DNA of 64,000 bases from Saccharomycodes ludwigii (lineage: Eukaryota > Ascomycota > Saccharomycetes > Saccharomycodales > Saccharomycodaceae): positions 2,686,001 to 2,750,000 of the forward strand of contig NC_060200.1 of the NCBI RefSeq assembly GCF_020623625.1, written 5' to 3'. The position numbers and the translations under genes were made by a program. Shown one piece after another: positions 42,741 through 51,978 of the stretch (the first letter of the stretch is position 1; each line of letters begins with the position of its first letter). The notes under the pieces were generated by a model that was given only the letters and a program-made list of their open reading frames with translations, ran no database searches and had not been told where the DNA came from.

Positions 42741-43574
42741 GGAGAGAGAGAGAAAAAAAAAAAAAAAAAAAAGAGGTGTACTGCTTTTAACTAATGTTAT
42801 GTATTGAGATGTAGAAAGTCGATAATTATTTTTCTCCATATGTTTTTTTATTGATTGATGATATTGATGAAACATACTGTAAATAGTTATATTTAATTTA
42901 TTTTTTTAAAAGAAAAATGATTTAGTAATTGTCATAAAATGTAAGTGTAAGTGTGATTTTCTATTTTTTTTTTTTTTTTTTTTTTTTATTTAATATTCTT
43001 TTTAAAATATAAAAAAGGTTTGTGACAATATATCTGATAAATCCGTACCTTTGATAAAATAATTTGAAATTTGTTTCATTTTTTTCTTTTTTCATTTTTT
43101 TTTTTTCCCTTTTTACTTAACTTATTTTCTATTCCACTTACTATTGCTTCTTTACAGTATTTATTGCTCCTAGAATCCACAACCCTTTCCATTTTCTATG
43201 GTTACAGGTTTTTTTGTTTTCTCTAGCTTGATAAATCCCCAAGAAATTTTTTTTTTCCTCTTTCATTTTTCCTAATTTCCTTCAGTTTGTTTTTTTTTTT
43301 TTCTTTCCTTTTCTTTTTCTTTTTTTTTTTTTTTTTTTTTTTTTTGGGACATGCTGTACATGTTTATTTCTTTGAATTGCTGTATGAACTATAATCTTTT
43401 CAGCTTCAAACTTTTCTTCTTAGCAATTTAAGATTTACACAGAATTTTGGTTTCGCATTATCTTCTAATTTTATACATTAGATTATATCACTTCAGTTAT
43501 ATTCATTTTCTAATAATATATTTTGAACTTTTCAAAATAAAGTCCTAAAATCACAACGAAAGATATATATCAAA
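42741..43574. other. RPL36 promoter region
   Basis: About 830 bp with many T-tracts (42966-42987, 43099-43107, 43286-43302, 43321-43345). I do not see a textbook Rap1 site, although this is a ribosomal-protein promoter. No other gene. Confidence 0.55.
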
Positions 43575-44644
43575 ATGGCTGCTAAATCTGGTATGTAGAA
43601 ACGTTTGAATTAATACAGTAAATGGAATAATGAAACATATATAAAATAAACCAAAAAAAAAAAAAAAAAAAAAAAAATTAACAATAAGCAACAATATTAA
43701 AAAAGAAAAAAGCAATGAGGGACGCATATTGAAATTGAAGACTGATTAATATTTTGGATGATCAACCACTAATATTTTTTTTTTTTGTTCTCAGAATCCT
43801 TTAATAAAATTGGACTTGTGGGAAGTAATGATTATGACCGTAGTATTTCTTTATCTATCTCATTGAATATACATATTTATATGTCCAGACGATGGTTGTA
43901 ATGAATATCAGAAAAATAACATATAGTTTTACCGATTGAAAATTAGAATATCTGGGTTACAGGACATTATATTAAACATAATCATTTACATTTGAAGAAT
44001 ATTAGGATTAAAATTTTTATATCAGGACAAAGTTATGATGGGAATATGGTTATTTACACTACAATGTATTACAGGAGTTTTTTCATGTTTATCATGTAAT
44101 ATCACTAATATCAGCTTTGTATTTTTTATTCTGATATTTTTATACCTTTTTATGAAATGAGTACAACAACCGATTTTCAGTTTAGCGATTAGTGTGGTTC
44201 TTTTTTTTTTTAGAATTATTCTGTTCTACTTTTATGTTTTTGGGAAATAATTTTCAAAGTTGAAATTTACTAACATTGGTATGTATTAAAATTTTTTTTT
44301 TTTTCCTTTTTTTGGATGGAAAACAATTTAAAAAATACATTTTACAATTTTGTACAGGTATTGCTTCTGGTTTGAACAAGGGTAAGAACGTCAAAAAAAT
44401 GACTCCAGCTCCAAAGATTTCTTACAGAAAGGGTGCTTTATCCCAAAGAACCAAGTTTGTTCGTTCTTTAGTTAAGGAAGTTGTTGGTTTGGCTCCATAT
44501 GAAAGAAGATTGATTGATTTAATCAGAAACTCTGGTGAAAAGAGAGCTAGAAAGGTTGCTAAGAAGAGATTAGGTTCTTTCGGTAGAGCTAAGGCTAAGG
44601 TTGAAGAAATGAACGCCGTTATTGTTGCTTCTCGTCGTCATTAA
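43575..44644 (+). CDS. RPL36: 60S ribosomal protein eL36, spliced
   Basis: Two exons: 43575-43590 and 44358-44644. The 16-nt first exon (MAAKS plus one base) ends at a canonical GTATGT. The branch site TACTAAC lies near 44269-44275, and the intron ends at TGTACAG (44357), so the intron is 767 nt. The spliced product is 100 residues, the same as in S. cerevisiae, with [24 protein letters not shown] and [25 protein letters not shown] strongly conserved. Codon use in exon 2 is biased toward GGT, GCT and AAG, as expected for high expression. It is a component of the large cytosolic ribosomal subunit. The intron is much longer than in the recalled yeast paralogues; I see no convincing snoRNA inside it. 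Confidence 0.97.
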
Positions 44645-45174
44645 GTTTATTGAAATTTTATTTTTAATTTTTTAAACTTTTTGTGTGAAATATATATATA
44701 TATATATAATCGTTTTTTTCCTTTTTTGTTATTATTTTTTATTATATATTATGAATATATTGTTTACTATAAACTAATAATGAATAATAACAAAATTAGT
44801 ATTGATAATAATTTTAGCTTATTATGTTACACTTTTTTATTAATATAAAGGAAGAGATCCCATAATCATTACCATTTCTTATTTCCATTTTAGAATTAAT
44901 GTCTTATTTTTGAACTCAAAAAAAAAAAAAAAAAAAAGCTATGTTAGTAGAAGGCAAAGATGTTTTAATTTGTTTATGTTTAAAAACATAAGTGGATTAT
45001 CATATTGCAGAAAAAAAGTTAGTGCAATAATAGATAAATATGGAAATGGTACAATTTTCTTTATTGATGGGTTGGGAAACTGCTTTTTTTTCAAAGATTA
45101 TAATACTTTAGACGATTATAGTTGTACTTAATAGAAAAAATAAAAAAAACAAACATGTGTAATTTTCTATTTAC

Positions 45175-45209
<35 letters not shown>

Positions 45210-45433
45210 TTTCTTTGAACTTGGAAAAAAAAAAAATATATATATATATATACTTTTCTAAAGGTTTAATATTTACTTACATTTTTATAAACTCATTAAA
45301 GTATTCGTATAAAAATTCAAGATTAAATATATTGGTCGATATCTGAATATATATATAAAGAAAAAAAAAGATAAACAAAAAAAAAATTCACAGACTGATT
45401 ATTTAAACTTAGTAAAAGAAAAACGTCAATCAC
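44645..45433. other. Spacer after RPL36
   Basis: Contains a (TA)n run (about 44691-44709), an A-tract (44920-44937) and a T-tract of 29 at 45178-45206. A 51-codon ORF at 44976-45131 is of unconvincing composition and is not called. This is also a synteny breakpoint, since CMC4 would be expected next. Confidence 0.55.
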
Positions 45434-46105
45434 ATGCTTTCGATTGTTAACCCAAGATTTAGATTATCCCCACTCTCAAAACCTGAACGTTATTTAAAAC
45501 GATTGCACCCAATTTTAAAAAGATCCATACATAAACCCCCTTCATACTTTTCATATTCGTCAAGCGATTCTACACCCAATGCACCCCATATACACACTGG
45601 CGCCGGTAATGCTAATAACAATGTTAGAAAGCCGTTTTTAGAATTTGCCATGGTTATATCTGTCGTGGCATTATCATTTTTTGCTATAGATAATTATCGT
45701 TCAAGGTTACAGTTAGAAGCAAAATTGCAAAACTTGATATTTGAACAAACGAAACAACATGAACTTTACACTAAACAAGTTAACGGGTTTAGAAGGAAAA
45801 GGGAATTACAAATTTTAAATGAAAGAAAGTCAATACAGATTAGGGAGATGAAAATGGCATTGCACATTGCACTATTGAGAAAGCAACTAATTGAAAATGG
45901 AATAACTGATCCGATTAGCATAGATGAAGTTTTAAAAGAATATGGGGACAAAGTTATGATGGAGAATAGTATCAGTAATATAAGCGGCACTCATTTATGG
46001 TTAAATGGTGATGAGCAGATGTTGAAAAAATATTTACCAAATGTTAGGGAATATGATTTAAAGGATATCAATAATAATACCAGTAATATTAGTACAAAGA
46101 ATTAG
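45434..46105 (+). CDS. Putative mitochondrial single-span membrane protein
   Basis: A 223-residue protein I do not recognise with certainty. The N-terminus (MLSIVNPRFRLSPLSKPERYLKRLH) is rich in Arg, Lys and Ser and free of acids until residue 18, typical of a mitochondrial presequence. One transmembrane helix lies at about 68-86 (FLEFAMVISVVALSFFAI). It is followed by a long charged coiled-coil segment (about 88-165). This layout resembles assembly factors of the mitochondrial inner membrane such as Ina17/Ina22, but sequence evidence for either is lacking. It sits with TML25 between RPL36 and CMC4, which are near neighbours in S. cerevisiae. Coding status is supported by length, codon pattern and a clear targeting signal. 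Confidence 0.75.
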   Translation: MLSIVNPRFRLSPLSKPERYLKRLHPILKRSIHKPPSYFSYSSSDSTPNAPHIHTGAGNANNNVRKPFLEFAMVISVVALSFFAIDNYRSRLQLEAKLQNLIFEQTKQHELYTKQVNGFRRKRELQILNERKSIQIREMKMALHIALLRKQLIENGITDPISIDEVLKEYGDKVMMENSISNISGTHLWLNGDEQMLKKYLPNVREYDLKDINNNTSNISTKN

Positions 46106-46908
46106 TGACGATAATAATGTGTTTTGATTGTCCGCCCTTCCAAATTATAAATACTTTCGAAATATACATAATCAATCTTTATTTATAATGCAGTTGATGC
46201 TAATAAGAAAATTAATTTATACATTTGAAATATAAACAAATTTGAAAAAAAGAAAAAAAAAGAAAATAAGAAAATGCCCTACAGAACAGTATTTACAACC
46301 CGGACACTTAGTCTGTTCAAAATTTGCATATATGTAAAATTAATTTATTTTTCTTTATTTTTCCATTTAAAATCTTTTTTCGAAATTTCATAGACATATA
46401 TATAAATATATGTATTTTGTACAGTTTTCCTTTTCTATTTTGCATTTGTTAAAATTAATTATTATGGTTGTTGTACAACTTTCTTTTCAATTTTAATTGT
46501 TATTATTATTATTACTATTAAAAAAAAGAGAAAAAACCAATGTCTTTAAATCCTATCAAAGTGTAGGTAAAGACGCCCAGAGTCACGATGTGATTGTAAT
46601 TAATTTAACATTCTATAATCATATATCTATAAATGATAAGTTTATTTTACAGGTTTTCCAATACTTTAATGTTTAATATCTTCGTGCTCGCGGTTGTCTG
46701 AGATAAAATCCATTGGTAATAATTTTATTGTTATTACTATATGTAGTTGAAATTGGACTAGCATTTTGCCCAACTTTTAAATGTCGTGTCTTTCCTTTTT
46801 TTTTTATAGGAAGATTATGCGGTTCTAAATGCACATTTTTTTTTTTTTTTGTTAAAATTACATATATGTACATAAGCTTATTGTAAAGTGTAACAGCTGC
46901 TTTTTATT
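46106..46908. other. Convergent 3' region of the membrane-protein gene and TML25
   Basis: About 800 bp without a recognised gene. A minus-strand 66-codon ORF at 46673-46873 ends in a basic tail (FYLRQPRARRY), but its N-terminal third is translated A-tract. I leave it uncalled. Confidence 0.5.
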
Positions 46909-47649
46909 TTAGTCTTGATATACTTTTTGCAGGAAATCAGCTATGTCTTTTAATTCTTCATCGCAGGTTGAGTGTGCCATACCGTTGTATTCCCTTAAGG
47001 TGTAATTAGTCAAACTTCCAACTTGGTGAACATAATACTCCTTAGAGTATCTTCCCAACATAAGTGGAATGACAGGATCTACATCACCATGACCATGGAA
47101 GGTAGGTGTATTCAAATTAACAGCACCACTGTCACTTAACAAAGCTTTGGCTTTTGGTATAGGCAATACTGGAAAACCACTTAGGGAGAGAATTCCACCG
47201 ATTTTCTTTTTAGCAGTTAATGAGACGGCTAAAGATAAAGCGGCACCTTGACTAAAGCCCCCAATCACAATCTTTGATGGGTCTATACCATATTTATTAA
47301 CCTGTTCATCAATTAGCTCATTTATATAATCCAGAGATTTAATAAAGCCCTCAGTGTCCCTTTTAGGATATTGGTTTTCAATAGATTCAAAATTAAAATT
47401 ACCAGAAGATCCAAACTCATAGAGATCAAACCATGCATTCATGGGGAAGTTATTATTGACTGTGACATTAATTACTGGTGCTGTGGGGAATACAAATTGA
47501 GTTTTGTTAAATATTTTGGGAAATTCAACTTGTAGATATCTGGCTAAAGAAACCCAACCGTCACCTGAATCACCTAGACCATGCAAAAATATTAAGGTGC
47601 TTGATGCTGGAGTCACCAACGATGGTATCCGAACGAGTCGAGAAGTCAT
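46909..47649 (-). CDS. TML25: Acyl-protein thioesterase (Apt1 type)
   Basis: A 246-residue alpha/beta hydrolase that removes palmitate from cysteines of membrane-anchored proteins such as G-alpha and Ras. The oxyanion segment FLHGLGDSGDGW is followed by nucleophile Ser133 in GGFSQGA, Asp191 in HGDVDPVIP and His226 in NGMAHSTCD, so the catalytic triad is complete. Length is close to the S. cerevisiae homologue YLR118C (227). There is no signal peptide or membrane span, consistent with a cytosolic enzyme. The position between RPL36 and CMC4 is not that of S. cerevisiae, pointing to an inserted two-gene segment. Confidence 0.9.
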   Translation of the reverse strand: MTSRLVRIPSLVTPASSTLIFLHGLGDSGDGWVSLARYLQVEFPKIFNKTQFVFPTAPVINVTVNNNFPMNAWFDLYEFGSSGNFNFESIENQYPKRDTEGFIKSLDYINELIDEQVNKYGIDPSKIVIGGFSQGAALSLAVSLTAKKKIGGILSLSGFPVLPIPKAKALLSDSGAVNLNTPTFHGHGDVDPVIPLMLGRYSKEYYVHQVGSLTNYTLREYNGMAHSTCDEELKDIADFLQKVYQD

Positions 47650-47806
47650 TTGGTGTTTTTAAGTGGGTAGTTGTGACTTGCAGAAAACTAGAAGAAGACG
47701 AGACAATTTAAATGAACAAAGGACAAAGTAAAAAAGAATAAAAAGTTTGTAGGAAAAAAAAAGAAAAAGTTTTTGTTTTTTTTTTTTTTTTGACAAAGAC
47801 TGAGAA

Positions 47807-47844
<38 letters not shown>

Positions 47845-48171
47845 AAATAAATAAGCAGCGATGGTTTATGCCCTTATTTTAAAGTTATTTTCCAGTATTA
47901 TCAATCTTTGATAAAATGACTTTTGGTTTACAACATTGTTACTAGCACTACTTTTCATTTTTACCTTTTTTCCTTTTTTTTTTTATATTTACATTACAGA
48001 TAAATCTTAATATATAAATACGCACATATATATATATATATATTTTTAAGTTGTGTAACAAAACTTTACTGAAAGGGGTTCAATGGAAAAGAAAAAAAAA
48101 AAGAAAAAAAAAAAAAATAGAAAGAAAGAAAAAAACAGCACATGCCCAAAGAAAGAAGTCTGAAAGTAGAT
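47650..48171. other. TML25 promoter and CMC4 terminator
   Basis: Includes a 35-nt T run (47809-47843), a TA repeat (48027-48042) and A-rich tracts at 48091-48118. No gene seen. Confidence 0.6.
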
Positions 48172-48405
48172 TCAGCTTTTTGCAATGTCAAGATTTAACA
48201 TTTTTTCGTGCAACTTTTCAATTGTAGGACAACATATTGTCTTTGTTTCTCCACTTTCTTTATAGTAATTAAAACAACAATTATATAATCTCATTATTTT
48301 TTCAATACATTTTTGGTCATCATAACCATTTTTCTTTAAACAATCTTGTATGGCACATGCTTGTTTTTTACAAGGTTCTGTGCCGCACGATGTAGTGTTT
48401 GTCAT
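48172..48405 (-). CDS. CMC4: Cmc4, twin Cx9C mitochondrial intermembrane-space protein
   Basis: A 77-residue protein with the twin CX9C pattern Cys12-Cys22 and Cys33-Cys43. An additional Cys17 and paired cysteines at 43-44 and 58-59 match S. cerevisiae Cmc4 (73 residues). The conserved core is ACAIQDCL..YDD.KC. Such proteins enter the intermembrane space through the Mia40 oxidative relay; Cmc4's molecular role is unclear. The start at 48405 is the first ATG, since codons farther upstream in frame lack one. S. cerevisiae CMC4 (YMR194C-B) has an intron, but here the reading frame is continuous. It lies between RPL36 and ICY1, as in S. cerevisiae, and on the same relative strand. Confidence 0.92.
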   Translation of the reverse strand: MTNTTSCGTEPCKKQACAIQDCLKKNGYDDQKCIEKIMRLYNCCFNYYKESGETKTICCPTIEKLHEKMLNLDIAKS

Positions 48406-48579
48406 TTTACTTTCGCTGTTTCTAATAATATTTTCTACTTTATACTCCAAGGATGAAATATATTATACTATATTTTACCTCCATTTTTGTAGTGCTTAAA
48501 TTAATAATCATTTGAATGAAGCACATGCTAAACGATTAATTAAAAGATGGAAAGAAAATAAAAATTTAAAAAAGGAAAG

Positions 48580-48610
<31 letters not shown>

Positions 48611-48703
48611 TAATTTCACATATGCCCGAAATTTACCGGTGCACTATCACTTAACTTTTGGTGCATCGGATAACATCGTGCCCGAATTAACTTTGGAATT
48701 AAT

Positions 48704-48737
48704 AATAAAAATAAAAATAAAAATAAAAATAAAAATA

Positions 48738-48766
<29 letters not shown>
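48704..48766. repeat. A5T hexanucleotide tandem repeat
   Basis: About ten AAAAAT units in the CMC4-ICY1 spacer. Confidence 0.88.
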
Positions 48767-48770
<4 letters not shown>

Positions 48771-49336
48771 TACTTGATTACAAACTATCACAAGGTGGAG
48801 CAATAAAAACGTGTACTAGATAAGTTATTTGACTATCTCCTAATTAAGAATACAAATATAGAAATAGTGATAGCAATAATGTGTCATTTTTTAACATTAT
48901 TTTTTTTTTTTCTTTTATCCATTTAATTATATTATTATGTAATTGTTAAATATACAAAAATAAAAAAAAAATTTTTTTTTTCAAAAGGAAAGTGGAAAAG
49001 GTTATGAGCACATAGCTATTAAGTCTGGCTAGTTATTTCTTAATTTCATTTATAGATTACTCATAAATAACAATAAACTTTATGTTTGATAACCCTTCTC
49101 ATTTTCGGTCACATTTTATCGAACAATCCATTAAAATTGTAAACAAACACAATTTTTTATGGTTATATTTTATTTTTTTGATGACTAAAATTAGATCGTA
49201 TAGAATTAATTTTTTTTAGTGGTGTTTTAAAAAATTTAATGATAACTAGAAAAAAAAAAAAAGAAAACAAGCACAGCAAATAAAACAGATAAAGGACCAA
49301 TGCGTGTTTTATAACCTTTGCACGTGAATATTATAG

Positions 49337-49367
49337 ACAAAGAACTACGGTGGACAACCGTCTTTGT
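49337..49367. other. Hairpin with 11 paired bases
   Basis: Outer stem ACAAAG/CTTTGT, a 4-nt one-sided bulge (AACT), inner stem ACGGT/ACCGT and a 5-nt loop. It also contains CGG-N7-CCG, a possible zinc-cluster factor site. It lies 10 bp after a CACGTG box. Confidence 0.6.
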
Positions 49368-50064
49368 GGGGTGGAATTATTTGTTTTATATCAATATAAT
49401 TTTTTTTTTTTTTTTTTTTTTGTGAGGAAATAAAAAGTAAATAATACGAGAAGAGGTTAAAAGACACACAGCCATAATAGAAATCAAGAGAAATTCAAAG
49501 ATTGTTATAGAAAAAAAAAAAAAAAAAAGGTTATAGTGTTAATTTCTTTTCTTTTCTTTTCTTTTTTTGGAGTGGGCGGAGAGAGGGAAATAACACCCGC
49601 CAGAAAAAACCACGTTTAGGAAAACAAGAAAAAGAAAAAAAAAACGTGGTGCAATCTAAAAAAAGACAAAAGAAAAAAAGCAAAAAGGAAAAAAAAAAAA
49701 AAAAATGTGTGTATGTGTGTGTTACTCACAATGAGTAATTCTTTTTCTTTTTTTTACACCTTCTTTTATTATGTGGACTTTTTACACAAATTAGGAGTAA
49801 CTTTTCAAAAGTTTTAAAAGGAAAGGAAAAAAAAAAAAAAAAAAAAAAGATCTTTATATATAAACGATGTCAAAACTTAATAAACTAAAACAACTAAAAT
49901 TTTAAAATATACTTATTCATCTCATCTCATCTTATATATATATATATATATATATTTACTTCAATTTAAACACAAACTATCAATAACAAACACTCTTCAA
50001 TAGAGATCACCCTCCCTTTCTCCAAAAACAAATAAAAAAAAAAACATACATCCCCTCAAACTTT

Positions 50065-50072
50065 TCACGTGA
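50065..50072. promoter_or_regulatory. TCACGTGA box (Cbf1/Pho4 type)
   Basis: Palindromic E-box with ideal Cbf1 flanks, 21 bp before the ICY1 ATG. A CCCCT stress element lies just upstream (50053-50057). So close to the start codon, it may sit in the 5' leader. Confidence 0.45.
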
Positions 50073-50092
50073 CACTAAGCATAAAAGAAAAA

Positions 50093-50572
50093 ATGAACAC
50101 TATAAATTACAGTACTACCAACTCTGATGATTTAATTTATCCAATGAGTTTCAATTACAACAATGATGCTGCTGCCGACTTTTACATTCCAGACAGTTCC
50201 TTTAACTACGGAAATTCTGGCACCGTTAGTTTAAATCAGGAAGAAGATGATCAAGACTTTAATTTTGAATTTGAATCGGACAACAATAACAACTATACAG
50301 TAGCTACCACTGAAATCAGTCCATCAAGTTCATTATCTTCTTCCTATTCCTGTTTATCATATAATAAATGCAACGATAATGAATTTCTAATACCTATGTA
50401 TATTAACGAAATGGACAGGAATGATATACATGCCTCTCACACTCCTTGTGTTACAAATGATGCATACAATAGTACTAGTGAAAAAGTTACAATACCTGAT
50501 ATCCCAGAAAGCATTAAAGGCGAAACTTGTGCTTCTGACAACTACAAGTTATGGTTAATGAATAGTTACTAA
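50093..50572 (+). CDS. ICY1: Icy1/Icy2-like small disordered protein
   Basis: A 159-residue protein starting at the first ATG (50093). It is acidic, Asn/Ser/Asp-rich and without recognisable domains or membrane spans. The C-terminus PDIPESIKGETCASDNYKLWLMNSY has an ordered look, with an aromatic YKLWL motif that I associate with the ICY1/ICY2 pair. The assignment rests mainly on position: S. cerevisiae ICY1 (YMR195W) lies between CMC4 and YMR196W on this same strand, exactly as here. Icy proteins are poorly understood and stress or nutrient responsive. The E-box and stress element just upstream fit that, but this is inference. Confidence 0.65.
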   Translation: MNTINYSTTNSDDLIYPMSFNYNNDAAADFYIPDSSFNYGNSGTVSLNQEEDDQDFNFEFESDNNNNYTVATTEISPSSSLSSSYSCLSYNKCNDNEFLIPMYINEMDRNDIHASHTPCVTNDAYNSTSEKVTIPDIPESIKGETCASDNYKLWLMNSY

Positions 50573-51546
50573 AAAATTATTAATACGCTTTGCTTATTTA
50601 GTTATGGTTACGGTTTACGAATTTTCTTTATTTTTATTTTTTGTTTAGCATTTGTTCATAGTTATACAGATTTACATCACCCATTTTAGCATTTTCTCTT
50701 ATACTCGCTTTTCGATATTTTTTTTTGGTTTTTTTTTATTTAGTTTTTTTTTCTTTTCTTTTTTTTTTTGCTTTTTTTTTTTTTTTTTTTTTTTAATTTT
50801 AAGTAATATGTGTATCGTATAGATAGCTAAAAGGAACTATGGTATAAATCATCATATGCTGGTTTATGATCCTTTTTGTTTTTAAAATAGAATATCATTT
50901 ATTTATTTTTCATTATTTTTTGTTTGTGTTTTAGGGGGTTGTTGATGTTTTAACAATTGGCCAGACCTTTTTATAAAACAATTTACAATTTAGGATTTAC
51001 TTTCATTTTTGACGGTTTTATTTTTAATTTTTGGGCATTTTCACCAAACGTTCCAGAAAAAAAAAAAAAAAAAAAAAAAAAAAAAGCACGCACACATACA
51101 CACACAACTATAGTATATAATTAATTATAAGATAATAAGTCAAAGGGGGGAAAAAAAAATAATGTCAAAAAAATTGTTATTTTGAGAAAATATTTACGCT
51201 AAAATACATTATATTACACATTGTATAATTCCTCAGTACATTTGGTTTAGCAATTACTATAAATAGATAATGCTAAATAATATTAGAGATCTGACAATGT
51301 GAAAATATCCCTTTTTCATATTAAAGTTATCTACTAAGTTAGTGGGAAGGACATATATCAACGGAATCGCTGTTTCGGAATTTAGCTTACTAATTAAAAA
51401 GAATAACACTTTTTTTTTTTTTTTTTTTTTGCTTGTAAGAAAGATATAAAAAGTTGAAGTATTAAATGAAAGATACACGTTACCCGCTTTGTTATCGGGA
51501 AATGCTGGTGTGTGTTTCTCGTATTTTTATTTCTATATTTATTTAT

Positions 51547-51742
51547 CCCCTTGTTGGGGAATAAGAAAAAAAAAAAAAAAGGGGGAAGGCGGGAGGCGTG
51601 GGGTTGGCGGGTATGAAAGGAAAATAGAAAAAGAAAAAAAAAAAGAAAAGAAAAAATGACCAAGTAATAAATTTAAGCATCAGCCCTTCCCCTCATTATC
51701 GTTCTGATTTACTCCGTCCTTATTTCCTTCTCCGCCTCCCCT
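51547..51742. promoter_or_regulatory. Cluster of four stress-response elements (STRE, CCCCT/AGGGG)
   Basis: CCCCT at 51547-51551, AGGGG at 51580-51584, and CCCCT at 51689-51693 and 51738-51742, all 240-430 bp upstream of the YMR196W homologue. CCCCT is the Msn2/Msn4 core. Four copies in 200 bp of AT-rich DNA is well above what the composition would give. Confidence 0.55.
51581..51611 (+). other. Canonical G-quadruplex motif
   Basis: Runs GGGGG, GGG, GGGG and GGG separated by loops of 5, 6 and 5 nt satisfy G3+N1-7. The G-rich strand is the coding strand of the downstream gene. It directly follows an A-tract. Confidence 0.75.
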
Positions 51743-51743
51743 T

Positions 51744-51781
<38 letters not shown>

Positions 51782-51978
51782 CATAGATAATGATATGCAA
51801 AATTAAGCATCTTCTTAATCCTATCTGCTTTCTTAGAGACAACACAAAAAGATACCTACTTAGACAAATCTTTTCGCTTTCCAATTTGTTCCCATACCCT
51901 ATAAAAGCAAGCAAATATTACATTCTAACCTAATTCCAACTAAAAGGTGCTCTCAGAACTACCAAAGAAAAGTTACCC

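Larger units (their letters stand above)
48406..50092. other. Long divergent promoter of CMC4 and ICY1
   Basis: About 1.7 kb. It contains a less AT-rich island with direct repeats (48623-48686), an A5T repeat (48704-48766), CACGTG boxes at 49321 and 50066, a strong hairpin at 49337-49367, many A-tracts (for example 49827-49848) and a TA repeat at 49934-49954. No coding region recognised. Confidence 0.6.
50573..51978. other. ICY1 terminator and long promoter of the YMR196W homologue
   Basis: About 1.4 kb. It has long A/T-tracts (50771-50794, 51058-51085, 51409-51430, 51747-51777), a G-rich quadruplex motif (51581-51611) and a cluster of stress-response elements. No gene recognised. Confidence 0.6.

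Noticed and set aside
42851-42875. TGATGATA/TGATGAAA as a C/D snoRNA box C
   Set aside because: No CTGA box D within the following 150 bp and no terminal stem.
44976-45131. 51-codon ORF after RPL36
   Set aside because: Composition typical of AT-rich spacer, no homology recognised, no leader features.
46673-46873. 66-codon minus-strand ORF after TML25
   Set aside because: The N-terminal third is translated A-tract and it lies in the likely TML25 3' UTR. The basic C-terminal part is curious but unsupported.
48667-48685. CGG...CCG as a Gal4 site
   Set aside because: Spacing is 12, not 11, so it is not a Gal4 site.
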